Part shown: in pieces, positions 7,990-16,559 of the stretch
How the letters are laid out: each line of letters starts with the position of its first letter
Position numbering within the stretch: position 1 is the first letter of the stretch
Assembly (NCBI GenBank): GCA_964506905.1
Contig: CAZDNW010000075.1
Span: 1-35,321 of the forward strand
Length of the DNA: 35,321 bases
Reading direction: 5' to 3'
Source: JALWZX01 sp964506905
GTDB lineage: Bacteria; Patescibacteriota; WWE3; 2-01-FULL-39-13
Notes under the pieces: model-generated
Seen by the model: the letters and a program-made list of their open reading frames with translations, nothing else
Told to the model about the DNA's origin: nothing
The model's database searches: none
Position numbers and translations under genes: made by a program

Positions 7990-8433
7990 ATGTTTTGTCC
8001 TTATTGTAAGAATAAAGAAACAAAAGTTATTGATAAAAGAGATTTGGATGATGAACCAGTTTCAAGAAGAAGACGCGAATGTTTAAGGTGCAAAAAAAGG
8101 TTTACAACTTATGAGAGAATTGAAGAGATTAAAATTAAAGTGGTTAAAAAAGACGGCAAAGTTCAGGATTATGATAGGGAAAAGCTTGCTAGAGGCATAA
8201 GAATATCAGCAGAAAAAAGAATTCCAGATGATGAAGTAGAAAAGATTATTGATGATATAGAAATGCGAATAATGAACAGAAAATCAAATAAAATTCCAGC
8301 AAGCGATATAGGAAGAATGGTACTAACGAGATTAAAACATGTAGATAAAGTAGCGTACATGAGATTTGCTAGTGTATTTTTAGACTTTGATGGGCTTGAT
8401 GAATTTAAAGAAGAATTAGAAAAGTTAGATTAA
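7990..8433 (+). CDS. nrdR: Transcriptional repressor NrdR
   Basis: NrdR senses ATP/dATP and represses ribonucleotide reductase genes. The 147-residue protein has the N-terminal zinc ribbon (C3, C6, C31, C34) with the basic DNA-contacting SRRRREC stretch, then an ATP-cone domain at about 49-139. Length is standard. The paired NrdR boxes directly upstream show autoregulation, and nrdJ follows 51 bases downstream without a terminator between, so repressor and target share one transcript. Confidence 0.97.
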   Translation: MFCPYCKNKETKVIDKRDLDDEPVSRRRRECLRCKKRFTTYERIEEIKIKVVKKDGKVQDYDREKLARGIRISAEKRIPDDEVEKIIDDIEMRIMNRKSNKIPASDIGRMVLTRLKHVDKVAYMRFASVFLDFDGLDEFKEELEKLD

Positions 8434-8484
8434 GCAATTTAAGTTTTATTTAATTATTTCCTTGGACAGGAAAAAAAGAATACT

Positions 8485-11076
8485 ATGCCTCGCACCAAAA
8501 CAAACAGACTCCGTAGAAATACGGTAAATAAACCAAAATATAAAACATTAAAATCAGTTGATACAATTCAACTAGGCCCAAATGCCAAAGAAGTATTTTT
8601 AAGAAGATATGCAGTACAAAAAGCTGATGGTACAAAAGAAACTGTAGAAGAAGCATTTATGAGAGTTGCTAGTCACGTTGCGGATGCCGAAAAAACAAAA
8701 AAGTTAAAAAAAGAATATACAAGTTTTTTTTATAATTTATTAGGAAGTAAAAGATTTATTCCCAATTCCCCAACATGGACAGGTGCAAAAACTCCTTTAG
8801 GCCAATTAGCCGCCTGTTTCGTACTGCCTGTATCAGATGATTTGGGAAAAGAAAAAAATGGTATATTTTCTACATTAAAAAACGCATCGTTGATACAACA
8901 AACGGGTGGTGGAAATGGTTTCTCGTTTTCAAAGATTAGACCAAGAGGTGATGTAGTATCAAAAAGTAACGGTAAAGCAAGTGGACCCGTTAGCTTTATA
9001 AAAGCATATGATGCAGCTTTTGGTACCATAGCACAAGGGGGTGCTCGAAGAGGCGCAAACATGGCTGTACTACGGATTGACCATCCAGATATATTGGAGT
9101 TTATAAGAGCAAAAGCAATAGAAGGCGAATTAACAAATTTTAATATTTCTGTGGCTATCACAGATGAGTTCATGCAAGCTGTAATAGATGATACTGATTT
9201 TGATTTGATTAATCCTAGAACTAAAGAAGTTTGGGATACTGTTAGAGCAAGAGATATTTTTGATGAAATTGTTAGATATGCATATAAAAATGGAGAACCA
9301 GGATTACTATTCATAGATGAAGCAAATAGATATAACCCAGTTCCAGATCAATATGAATTAGAAGCAACAAACCCTTGTGGTGAACAATGGTTAGGACCAT
9401 ATGAAAACTGTTGTTTAGGACATGTTAATTTATCAGAATCGGTTAAAGACGGTAAAATTGATTGGGAACATTTAAAAGAAAGTGTAGAATTAGGGGTTAG
9501 GTTTTTAGATGATGTTATAGATAAAAACACATATGTACCAGCGGTTCCAGAATTAAAAAAGGCTGCATTAAAAAACAGAAGAATTGGGTTAGGTTATATG
9601 GGGCTTGCAGATGTGATGTATAAACTAGGAATTAGATATGGTAGTGATGAAAGTTTAGATTTAGTGTCACAATTAACTGAATTTGTAAAGTATTATGCAA
9701 TGTTAACCAGTATAAAATTAGCCGAAGAAAAAGGTGCTTTCTCAGGTATTAATGAAAGTATATTTAGCTCTAAAAATTTTAGATGGCAAAAACCCAAATC
9801 GATGGTTGATTATAAACTAAAATTAGATAGGCCTAATATTAATTGGAATAGATTAGAAAAACGAATGAGACGATCAGGTATAAGAAATGCCGCACAATTA
9901 ACAGTAGCACCAACAGGTACAACAGCTACTGTTTTCGGAGTTGAAGGATATGGTTGTGAGCCTGTGTTTGCATTAGCATATTATAGAAATGTATATCAAG
10001 CTGCTGGGCAAGATGAAAAACTTCAACTTACATATGTTAGTCCTTCATTTCAAAAAAAGTTAGATGAGTTAAATCTTGATGATGATACTAAAAAAAGTAT
10101 AATAGAGAAGGTTATAGAAAAGGGTACACTTAAGAATATTACAGAGTTACCAGAAGACATAAGAAACACATTTGTGGTTTCTTTAGATATTACTCCTGAA
10201 GAACATGTGAAAATTCAGGCAGCAATACAAAGATTTGTTGATAACTCAATATCAAAAACATGTAATTTCCCAGAAGATGCAACAGAAGAAGATGTAAAAG
10301 CTGCATATAAGATGGCATGGGAATTAGGTTGTAAAGGCTTAACTGTGTATGTAACAGGGTCGAGAAAAGAAGTTGTTTTAGAAACTAAATCTACCAAAGA
10401 CAAAAAAGAAACTACAGAAGTTTCAACAAAACCGTTAACTGTATCAAATAACGCTGATTTGATACAAGACATAAAAAGACCAAGGCCTCAAGTTGTTATT
10501 GGTAGAACCCATGAAGTACAAACACCAGTTGGTAAAGCATTTGTAACTGTTAACAGAAATGGTCTACGAGGAATAGATCCGTTTGAAGTTTTTATAAATA
10601 TGGGTAAAAGTGGTAGTGATACAGCAGCTTTGTCAGAAGCATTAGGACGGTTAATAAGTGGCTGGTTAAGAAGTGCAGATTCACCAAACTCTGCATTAGA
10701 GGAAATCGCCTATCAATTAAAAGGTATTGGCGGTGCAACAAGTTTAGGGTTTGGTGCAAATAGAGTCTCTAGTATTCCCGATGCAGTTGGTAAAGTTCTA
10801 TTAAATGAATTGGAGTTAAGTAAAGAATTAGACGAAAATCAAACCGCATTACTTCAAAAAAATGATGAATATGAACAAGAATCATTGTTTGAAAATAAGG
10901 GAGATAATAAAAATAATGAAGAATCTGAACATGATGGTCGAAATAAACATGATCACGCAGATTCAAATGGAACTATTTTTAAAAACGCGTCTGTTTGCCC
11001 TGAGTGTGGAAACATAACACTTGTAGAAACAGAGGGTTGTGTAAAATGTTATTCGTGTAATTATAGCAGATGCTGA
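8485..11076 (+). CDS. nrdJ: Adenosylcobalamin-dependent (class II) ribonucleotide reductase
   Basis: This enzyme reduces ribonucleotides to deoxyribonucleotides using B12 to generate the active-site radical, independent of oxygen. In the 863 residues: first redox Cys C111, the active-site N296/C298/E300 in NPCGE, and partner C309 exactly 11 residues after C298, as in other class II enzymes. The APTGTTATVFGVEG loop follows, then a TSCPD-like domain at about 680-800. A His/Asp-rich linker leads to a Cys-rich tail (C838, C841, C852, C855, C858, C863) of zinc-ribbon type carrying the shuttle cysteines. GGACAGG precedes the ATG by some 17 bases. No B12 synthesis genes are in the window, so cobalamin would have to be salvaged. 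It ends at a strong terminator. Confidence 0.95.
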   Translation: MPRTKTNRLRRNTVNKPKYKTLKSVDTIQLGPNAKEVFLRRYAVQKADGTKETVEEAFMRVASHVADAEKTKKLKKEYTSFFYNLLGSKRFIPNSPTWTGAKTPLGQLAACFVLPVSDDLGKEKNGIFSTLKNASLIQQTGGGNGFSFSKIRPRGDVVSKSNGKASGPVSFIKAYDAAFGTIAQGGARRGANMAVLRIDHPDILEFIRAKAIEGELTNFNISVAITDEFMQAVIDDTDFDLINPRTKEVWDTVRARDIFDEIVRYAYKNGEPGLLFIDEANRYNPVPDQYELEATNPCGEQWLGPYENCCLGHVNLSESVKDGKIDWEHLKESVELGVRFLDDVIDKNTYVPAVPELKKAALKNRRIGLGYMGLADVMYKLGIRYGSDESLDLVSQLTEFVKYYAMLTSIKLAEEKGAFSGINESIFSSKNFRWQKPKSMVDYKLKLDRPNINWNRLEKRMRRSGIRNAAQLTVAPTGTTATVFGVEGYGCEPVFALAYYRNVYQAAGQDEKLQLTYVSPSFQKKLDELNLDDDTKKSIIEKVIEKGTLKNITELPEDIRNTFVVSLDITPEEHVKIQAAIQRFVDNSISKTCNFPEDATEEDVKAAYKMAWELGCKGLTVYVTGSRKEVVLETKSTKDKKETTEVSTKPLTVSNNADLIQDIKRPRPQVVIGRTHEVQTPVGKAFVTVNRNGLRGIDPFEVFINMGKSGSDTAALSEALGRLISGWLRSADSPNSALEEIAYQLKGIGGATSLGFGANRVSSIPDAVGKVLLNELELSKELDENQTALLQKNDEYEQESLFENKGDNKNNEESEHDGRNKHDHADSNGTIFKNASVCPECGNITLVETEGCVKCYSCNYSRC

Positions 11077-11106
11077 GCATAATAGTTGTATAAAAACTAA
11101 CAAGTG

Positions 11107-11133
11107 GTGGCGACATGTTTTACATGTCGCCAC
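11107..11133 (+). terminator. Intrinsic terminator after nrdJ
   Basis: A perfect 11-bp stem, GTGGCGACATG with CATGTCGCCAC, around the loop TTTTA, followed by ATATTTTG. It starts 30 bases after the nrdJ stop and closes the nrdR-nrdJ unit. Confidence 0.9.
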
Positions 11134-11222
11134 ATATTTTGTAAAAACTTTTTAACTGCAAATTTATAATTCTTTTCAATTATTGTTCACCCTAACCATT
11201 TATATTTTATGTATCAAATAAA

Positions 11223-11232
11223 AGGGGGTGAT
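11223..11232 (+). promoter_or_regulatory. Strong Shine-Dalgarno site fixing the TasA-like start
   Basis: AGGGGGTGAT is an almost complete complement of the 16S 3' end and lies four bases before ATG 11237. It rules out the GTG at 11228, which is part of the site itself. Such strong sites are rare in this window. Confidence 0.85.
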
Positions 11233-11236
11233 AAAT

Positions 11237-11851
11237 ATGAAAAACAAAAAAAGATTATTAGCGAGTTTACTAATAATAACCTTATCATTCATTTCAATAG
11301 TTCAGGGAACATCGGCAATCTTTGAGGAAACAGTAAAAGTTGCAGGTACAACTTTTTCAGTGGGAGATGGCGGAACAACAGAAGAACCTGCTAATACCGC
11401 ATTAAAAGTGCTTGCTGATGCAAGTCAAACTGCTACAGAATCAAATTTAGTTGACACAATACAAGGGCCTTCGTTTGAGGGTATTACAGAGGAATGGTCA
11501 GATCAGTTTTCAGTTAAAGTTTATAACAAAGGAGATTCTACATTAGATTTAGTAAGTAAAGTCGATTATATTAGTGACCCAGATGTTTTAAGAGATGATA
11601 TCTATGTTGAGGTATTAGCATGGAATGATAACAACAGTAATGGTATTGTTGACGAAGGTGAACTAGGTGAGAGCTATGGGTACGATACAATCCTCAGAAT
11701 GCGAAATGATACATTTAATCTAGGATCTATTGAGCCAGAAGAAACAAGAGGGTTTGTAATGAAATTTGATGGTACAGGTATATCAGAAACAAACAATGGT
11801 ATGCAAGCAACCTACGACTTTTTAATAACAGGAACAGATACTTCAGAGTAA
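11237..11851 (+). CDS. TasA/camelysin-like secreted protein with SipW-type signal peptide
   Basis: The 204-residue protein begins with a basic, then hydrophobic signal (1-27) ending GTSA, followed by IFEETVKVAGTTFSVGD. That matches the mature N-terminus of TasA/CalY-type proteins, where an A-F pair and FxxG follow a SipW cleavage site. The rest is a strand-rich domain containing DNNSNGIVDEGE, a complete EF-hand-like calcium loop (D, N, N, G, D, E at the canonical places). TasA relatives form extracellular fibres in Bacillus biofilms; fibre formation here is inference. The next gene is a SipW-like peptidase. The strong Shine-Dalgarno site suggests high expression. Confidence 0.78.
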   Translation: MKNKKRLLASLLIITLSFISIVQGTSAIFEETVKVAGTTFSVGDGGTTEEPANTALKVLADASQTATESNLVDTIQGPSFEGITEEWSDQFSVKVYNKGDSTLDLVSKVDYISDPDVLRDDIYVEVLAWNDNNSNGIVDEGELGESYGYDTILRMRNDTFNLGSIEPEETRGFVMKFDGTGISETNNGMQATYDFLITGTDTSE

Positions 11852-11863
11852 TATATTAAACAA

Positions 11864-11890
11864 AACTCGGTGTTGTGCACGCACCGAGTT
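11864..11890 (+). other. Hairpin between the TasA-like gene and sipW
   Basis: AACTCGGTG pairs with CACCGAGTT (9 bp) around a 9-base loop, starting 12 bases after the upstream stop and ending six bases before the sipW ATG. It lacks a T run, so it is more likely a processing or partial-termination element, or a structure limiting sipW translation, than a full terminator. Confidence 0.6.
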
Positions 11891-11896
11891 ATTAAA

Positions 11897-12457
11897 ATGA
11901 AAGGAAATTTAACTAAACAATTTAATTTAGTATTAAAACTTTTATTTATTATTTTTATATTTTTGATTTCGTTAACAGCTTTTATCACAAAAAAGAATTT
12001 TGTTAACACTTATAAACCATTCGTTGTTACATCGGATTCTATGATACCTACCATAAAAAAAGGGAGTCTAGTTATTGTTGATAAAAACAAAAAACAATTT
12101 TCCAAAAACGATATAATTACTTTTCAGTATCCAATAAATATGCAAAAAACAATCACGCATAGAATAGTTGGATATGTAACAGAAGCCAATTACAATTATT
12201 TTGTAACAAAAGGAGATAATAATAGTGAAAATGACCCATGGAAAGTTACAACAGATTTGATAATAGGTAATGTAGTTTTTACAATTCCGCTCTTAGGGTA
12301 TTTGGTGGAATTTATAAGTAAACCATTAGGTTTAATTTTATTGATTATAATTCCAGCGATAATACTTATCTATAAAGAAGTTGAAAACTTAATAAAAGTT
12401 ATTGCAAATAATTTAAATTCGCAAAAGCGAAAGAGCCCTAACATATTCATGAAATAA
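11897..12457 (+). CDS. sipW: SipW-type (ER/archaeal-like) type I signal peptidase
   Basis: This membrane peptidase removes signal peptides from TasA-class proteins. From ATG 11897 (186 aa): membrane helix at about 11-30, catalytic Ser48 in SDSMIPTIKKG, His88 in ITHRIVG (the His that replaces Lys in the ER/archaeal/SipW subtype), Asp107 in TKGDNN followed by DPW, and a C-terminal membrane helix at about 145-165. A GTG at 11870 would extend the protein by nine residues but lies in the hairpin; MKGN is preferred. It directly follows its likely substrate and is closed by a terminator. Confidence 0.9.
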   Translation: MKGNLTKQFNLVLKLLFIIFIFLISLTAFITKKNFVNTYKPFVVTSDSMIPTIKKGSLVIVDKNKKQFSKNDIITFQYPINMQKTITHRIVGYVTEANYNYFVTKGDNNSENDPWKVTTDLIIGNVVFTIPLLGYLVEFISKPLGLILLIIIPAIILIYKEVENLIKVIANNLNSQKRKSPNIFMK

Positions 12458-12487
12458 ATACATATTGTATGTTTGTACAATAAACAA

Positions 12488-12514
12488 AAAGAGCCGGTAA
12501 TAAACCGGCTCTTT
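12488..12514 (-). terminator. Bidirectional terminator between sipW and the HU gene
   Basis: An 11-bp stem, AAAGAGCCGGT with ACCGGCTCTTT, around the loop AATAA. On the minus strand it continues into TTTTTGTTT, a good U tract for the HU transcript; on the plus strand it runs into TTTC and serves sipW. The genes on each side converge on it. Confidence 0.9.
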
Positions 12515-12548
12515 CTAATCTCATAGAAAAAAGGAGTCATCAGGTACA

Positions 12549-12821
12549 TTATCTGACAGCTTCTTTTAATGGTTTTGCAGCTCTGAATCCTACTGAATTG
12601 TGTGCAGGAATCATAATCTTTTCGTTTGTTTGTGGGTTTCTACCCTCTCTTGCTGCTTTTCTTCTTACATCGAATGTTCCGAGACCAGAGATCTGAACTT
12701 TTTCACCTCTCTTTAATGTACCAGTAACGGTTTCGACTAATGCGTCTACCATTCTTCGTACTTGAGCTTTTGGCATATTAAGATCAGATGCGAGTTGTTG
12801 AATAAGTTGGTTCTTTGTCAT
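12549..12821 (-). CDS. hup: HU-family DNA-binding protein
   Basis: The 90-residue nucleoid protein has the whole HU fold: N-terminal helices (MTKNQLIQQLASDL), the VQISGLGTFDVRRKAAREGRNP signature at about 43-64, the DNA-arm tip with Asn-Pro, and the C-terminal helix (GFRAAKPLKEAV). A consensus Shine-Dalgarno site precedes the ATG, in keeping with an abundant protein. It forms its own transcription unit between a promoter near 12920-12954 and the terminator at 12488-12514. Confidence 0.97.
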   Translation of the reverse strand: MTKNQLIQQLASDLNMPKAQVRRMVDALVETVTGTLKRGEKVQISGLGTFDVRRKAAREGRNPQTNEKIMIPAHNSVGFRAAKPLKEAVR

Positions 12822-12830
12822 TTTAATTTG

Positions 12831-12840
12831 TCACCTCCTC
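12831..12840 (-). promoter_or_regulatory. Consensus Shine-Dalgarno site of hup
   Basis: Minus-strand GAGGAGGTGA lies nine bases before the HU ATG and is a near-perfect anti-16S match. It shows that the ribosome of this organism does use Shine-Dalgarno pairing even though most genes here lack it. Confidence 0.88.
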
Positions 12841-12919
12841 GTAATAGCGAACTTGATAATACTTGCTAACTTGTACAACAAGTTATTGCTGATATAACAA
12901 GCATTTTCTATGTTGTACC

Positions 12920-12954
12920 CTTATACCATACATCGAAAACGCATTGATTGTCAA
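12920..12954 (-). promoter_or_regulatory. Probable hup promoter
   Basis: On the minus strand TTGACA (12954-12949) is followed after 18 bases by TATGGT, and the overlapping TGGTATAAG gives an extended -10 (TATAAG at 12925-12920). Which -10 is used cannot be decided by eye. It implies a leader of 75-90 nt for hup. Confidence 0.55.
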
Positions 12955-12965
12955 TAATTTATGTA

Positions 12966-12986
12966 ATGGCACAAAAATTGTGCCAT
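12966..12986 (-). terminator. Hairpin downstream of rny, possible terminator
   Basis: ATGGCACAA and TTGTGCCAT form a 9-bp perfect stem with a three-base loop, 15 bases after the rny stop on the minus strand. The following sequence (TACATAAATT) is only moderately T-rich, so termination may be partial. Confidence 0.55.
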
Positions 12987-13001
12987 CACAACAAAATTCC
13001 A

Positions 13002-14540
13002 CTATGCAGCAGTAGCAATACTGCGTGTTTCTCTTATAACAAGCACTTTTACCGTGCCCGGATAAGTCTCTTCTTCTTCTATTTTCTTTGCAATGTCGTG
13101 GCTTAACTTAACAGCTTCAGCGTCATTTATTTCTTCTGGTTTTACAATTACTCTTACTTCTCTACCAGCAGATATTGCATATGCCTTTTCAACGCCCTCA
13201 AACACCTTTGCCTTTTCTTCTAAACTTCGCAATCTTTTAACATAACTTTCAAAATCCTCATATCTTGCACCAGGTCTAGATCCTGATATTGAGTCAGCAA
13301 TTTGCACTATAGTACCTTCTATTGTAGACGGATCATCACTGTGATGCTCTGCAACTGCTGTAATTACAGATTCTGGTAAATTATACTTTCTCAAAAATTC
13401 TGCCCCTAATTCTATATGACTTCCTTCTTTATCTGTAATTACTTTACCAATATCGTGAAGCAAACACGCGAGCTTAGTTACTGTTACATTTGCACCGATT
13501 TCGTGTGCGATTTTAACACCCATTTGTGTTTCTTCTAAAGTGTGTTGAATCATATTTTGGCCGTAAGATGTTCTGAATTTAAAACTTCCTAGTTTATATA
13601 CAATATCTTTTGGTAGATTATATACACCAACTTTTGTACATAGTTCTTCACCAGCTTCCATAATAATTTTATCCACTTCCTCTTGTGTCTTTTTTACAAT
13701 TTCTTCTATTCTTGCTGGTTGAATTCTGCCATCTTTAATTAGTTTTTCCATTGATCTTTTTGCAATTTCTCGTCTAACAGAATCGAAGCTAGAAAGTCTA
13801 ATTTCGGTATCGCCGTCAAAATCAACATTTACACCTGTAGCATCCTCAAATGCTCTTATGTTTCTCCCTTCTTTCCCAATAATTCTACCTTTCATGTCTG
13901 GATCAGGTAATTTAACCGTAGAAATCGTATATTCTGCAACATAATCAGTAGAAGCATTATGCATAGTATCTATCAAAAGCTGTTTTGCTTGTTGATCTAT
14001 CGATATTTGCATTTGCTCATATGCTTCTTTTATTTTCTTTGCAATTTCGTTTGTTAATGTTTTTTCAACATTATCTAAAATCATCTTTCTTGCTTCATCT
14101 TTTGTTAATGAAGAAATACTTTGCAATTTTTCTATTTCCTTTTTTCTTAAATTTTCAACATCTTTTTTAGATTGCTGTATCCTTTTTTGCATATCCTCTA
14201 CTTCTTTTTCTCTTTTAGTTATTTCTTCATTTTTCTTGGTTAATTCGTCCATTCTTTTTTGAGCATTTGTTTCTACTTCCAATGCTTTCTTTCTTATTGC
14301 ATCGGATTCTTTTTCTGCCTTTTCTCTAATTTTTAAAGCTTCAGCTTTTGCATCTAATACAATTTGTTTTGCTTTGTTTTGAGCGGTTAAAATCAGTTCT
14401 TTGCTTTTTAGATTTGAATCTACCGCTTCTTCTTGTTCTTTTTTTTGCGATTTATTTAGCATAAAGTAAACAACACCAGCAGGCACGACTGCGAGTATTG
14501 TTATTGCTATAATCGCAAATAACATCATTTCAGCGTTCAT
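13002..14540 (-). CDS. rny: Ribonuclease Y
   Basis: RNase Y is a membrane-anchored endoribonuclease that starts mRNA decay. The 512-residue protein has an N-terminal membrane helix (about 5-27), a long charged coiled coil (about 30-190), a KH RNA-binding domain with GRIIGKEGRNIRAFEDATGV at about 218-237, and an HD metal-dependent hydrolase domain with HTLEE at 333 and LLHDIGK at 360-366. All family landmarks are present and the length is normal. It is transcribed alone from the 211-bp spacer shared with recX. Confidence 0.97.
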   Translation of the reverse strand: MNAEMMLFAIIAITILAVVPAGVVYFMLNKSQKKEQEEAVDSNLKSKELILTAQNKAKQIVLDAKAEALKIREKAEKESDAIRKKALEVETNAQKRMDELTKKNEEITKREKEVEDMQKRIQQSKKDVENLRKKEIEKLQSISSLTKDEARKMILDNVEKTLTNEIAKKIKEAYEQMQISIDQQAKQLLIDTMHNASTDYVAEYTISTVKLPDPDMKGRIIGKEGRNIRAFEDATGVNVDFDGDTEIRLSSFDSVRREIAKRSMEKLIKDGRIQPARIEEIVKKTQEEVDKIIMEAGEELCTKVGVYNLPKDIVYKLGSFKFRTSYGQNMIQHTLEETQMGVKIAHEIGANVTVTKLACLLHDIGKVITDKEGSHIELGAEFLRKYNLPESVITAVAEHHSDDPSTIEGTIVQIADSISGSRPGARYEDFESYVKRLRSLEEKAKVFEGVEKAYAISAGREVRVIVKPEEINDAEAVKLSHDIAKKIEEEETYPGTVKVLVIRETRSIATAA

Positions 14541-14578
14541 AACTTAATTATTTACGGGAATAAAAGCCTAAATCGGTT

Positions 14579-14705
14579 TTACCGACTATCTATCGGATTT
14601 ATGTGTTTTAAATACATACTAATATAGTTATTCTTACTACAAATTTTCATAATTCTAAATTTTATACTTTAGTAATCACAATAAATTAAATTAATTACCG
14701 ACTAT
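14579..14705. repeat. Direct repeat TTACCGACTAT upstream of rny
   Basis: The 11-mer occurs at 14579-14589 and again at 14695-14705 in the spacer between rny and recX. The first copy also forms a small hairpin (TCGGT-TTT-ACCGA at 14573-14585). It could be an operator pair for rny or chance in AT-rich DNA; nothing else is recognisable in the spacer. Confidence 0.3.
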
Positions 14706-14751
14706 TATTCCACTAAAACTAATTACATAACAATAATTACTATCCATCATT

Positions 14752-15423
14752 CTATATCTCTTTAAATATACTGTCAATTACAGCAAAAATATCTTCTTGT
14801 TTAAACCCTTTTGTTTTAATATAAGAAAATAATTTTTGTTTTTGTTTATATTTGTTAGGTTCTCTTTTTGAAATTTCTTTATATTTTTTTCTTGCAAGTT
14901 TATCTAAGTTTTCTAGCTCTTTTTTATGGTTTATGTTTTGAAATGCCGATTCTATTATGTCTAGCGATACACCTTTTTGTTTTAATTCTTGCTTAATGTA
15001 ATATTCTCCTTTTGGTCTATGGGAATTCATTCGTTGTGATATAAACCAACTTGTAAACTGTATGTCATCAATATAATTATTTTCCTCCAACGCTTTTATG
15101 AGTTGATTTATTACTGTTCCTTGATCAACATCATAAAATCCTTTTTCTTTTAAAAATTTATATGCTGTTTTATTTAGATATTGGTTTACTTCTTGTTTGC
15201 TATGTGGCCTTTGATGAATGAATTTTATTACTTTTCTCTCTAATACACTATATAATGACGCTTCTTGCAGTTTTTTGTATTCACTTTCGCCAATTGACAA
15301 ATTTTTTGTTAATCCTAATTCTAATAATTTTGAATGAGATATATTACAACAATAGTTATTATCTATATATATATTTACAAAATTAGAAAATGTTTTAGAT
15401 TGTTCTATTTTCGTAATTTTCAT
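14752..15423 (-). CDS. recX: Regulatory protein RecX
   Basis: RecX modulates RecA filaments. The 223-residue protein shows the three-helix repeats of the family: the LLELGLTKNLSIGESEYKKL segment, residues about 58-75 (LERKVIKFIHQRPHSKQEV), the NYIDDIQFTSWFISQRMNSHRPKGEYYIKQELKQKGV stretch (split at FISQR) in the middle, and a last helical repeat at the C-terminus. It begins two bases after the recA stop, the usual recA-recX order, so expression is coupled. Confidence 0.92.
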   Translation of the reverse strand: MKITKIEQSKTFSNFVNIYIDNNYCCNISHSKLLELGLTKNLSIGESEYKKLQEASLYSVLERKVIKFIHQRPHSKQEVNQYLNKTAYKFLKEKGFYDVDQGTVINQLIKALEENNYIDDIQFTSWFISQRMNSHRPKGEYYIKQELKQKGVSLDIIESAFQNINHKKELENLDKLARKKYKEISKREPNKYKQKQKLFSYIKTKGFKQEDIFAVIDSIFKEI

Positions 15424-15425
15424 AT

Positions 15426-16514
15426 TTACTTCTTTTCTGGCTCTGTTTCCTTTTTACCGTCAATTATTTGTGGTTTGTGTTTCTTTTCTTTTAAATTTTT
15501 AGTTATCTCTGCTTTTACTTCATCCATAATCTTTGGGTTTTCTTCTAAATATTTTTTAGCGTTTTCCCTTCCTTGTGCTATGTTTTCGCCCTTATATTTA
15601 AACCATGCGCCACTGGCTTCAATTATTTCAAATTCTAGTGCAGCATCTAGTACGCTTCCTGATTGACTAATTCCTTTTCCAAAAATAATATCAAATTCAG
15701 CGGTTTTAAAAGGTGGAGCTACCTTGTTTTTTACTACTTTAACTCTAGTTCTATTTCCAACTGGATTTCCTCCGTCAGTTATACTTTGAATTCTTCTTAT
15801 GTCCATTCTTATTGTTGAATAAAATTTCAATGATCTACCTCCCGTTGTTGTTTCTGGATTTCCAAACATTACGCCAATTTTTTCTCTTATTTGGTTTATA
15901 AAGATAACAGTTGTATTTGTCCTGTTTGCGATTCCAGTTATTTTTCTTAATGCTTGACTCATCAATCTTGCCTGCAAACCCATATGGCTATCTCCCATTT
16001 CTCCCTCAATTTCTGCTCGTGGTGTTAGAGCAGCTACAGAATCTATTACAATTACTGAAACAGCACCACTTCTTATTAAAGTTTCAGTTATTTCAAGAGC
16101 TTGTTCGCCGTTGTCAGGCTGGGAAATATATAGTTCGTCTACATTTACGCCTAAATCTTGTGCATAAACAGGGTCAAATGCATGTTCAGCATCAATAAAC
16201 GCCGCTTTACCGCCTTGCTTTTGTGCTTGTGCAACAATGCTTAACGCAAGTGTAGTTTTACCACTAGATTCTGGTCCATAAATCTCTATAATTCTTCCTC
16301 TTGGTACACCGCCAACTCCAAGTGCGATATCAAGCGTAATTGCTCCTGTCGGAATAACTTCTATATCGTCTTGAATTGCAACATCGCTCATTTTCATAAT
16401 TGCACCTTTTCCAAAATTTTTCTCAATTTGTGCGATTGCAGATTCTAACGCTTTATCTTTTGATGAATCACTTGTGTTTGTATTTATCGATTTTTGTGTT
16501 TTTTGTTTAGCCAT
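15426..16514 (-). CDS. recA: Recombinase RecA
   Basis: RecA forms filaments on single-stranded DNA for homologous recombination and the SOS response. The 362-residue protein has Walker A GPESSGKT at 80-87, the VIVIDSVAALTPRAE Walker B region, the loop L1 sequence EGEMGDSHMGLQARLMSQALRK (split at LQ), the NQIREKIGVMFGNPETTTGG L2 region and a charged C-terminal tail. A 20-residue Ser/Thr/Lys-rich extension precedes the core. No LexA-like box is obvious upstream. recX follows immediately. Confidence 0.98.
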   Translation of the reverse strand: MAKQKTQKSINTNTSDSSKDKALESAIAQIEKNFGKGAIMKMSDVAIQDDIEVIPTGAITLDIALGVGGVPRGRIIEIYGPESSGKTTLALSIVAQAQKQGGKAAFIDAEHAFDPVYAQDLGVNVDELYISQPDNGEQALEITETLIRSGAVSVIVIDSVAALTPRAEIEGEMGDSHMGLQARLMSQALRKITGIANRTNTTVIFINQIREKIGVMFGNPETTTGGRSLKFYSTIRMDIRRIQSITDGGNPVGNRTRVKVVKNKVAPPFKTAEFDIIFGKGISQSGSVLDAALEFEIIEASGAWFKYKGENIAQGRENAKKYLEENPKIMDEVKAEITKNLKEKKHKPQIIDGKKETEPEKK

Positions 16515-16559
16515 TTTTAAATTTTCTATGTGGAAATCAGAGCATATCTCAAAATTCCA

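Noticed and set aside
8730..9314. Long open frame on the minus strand inside nrdJ
   Set aside because: It is the antisense shadow of a highly conserved enzyme and its translation shows no family pattern.
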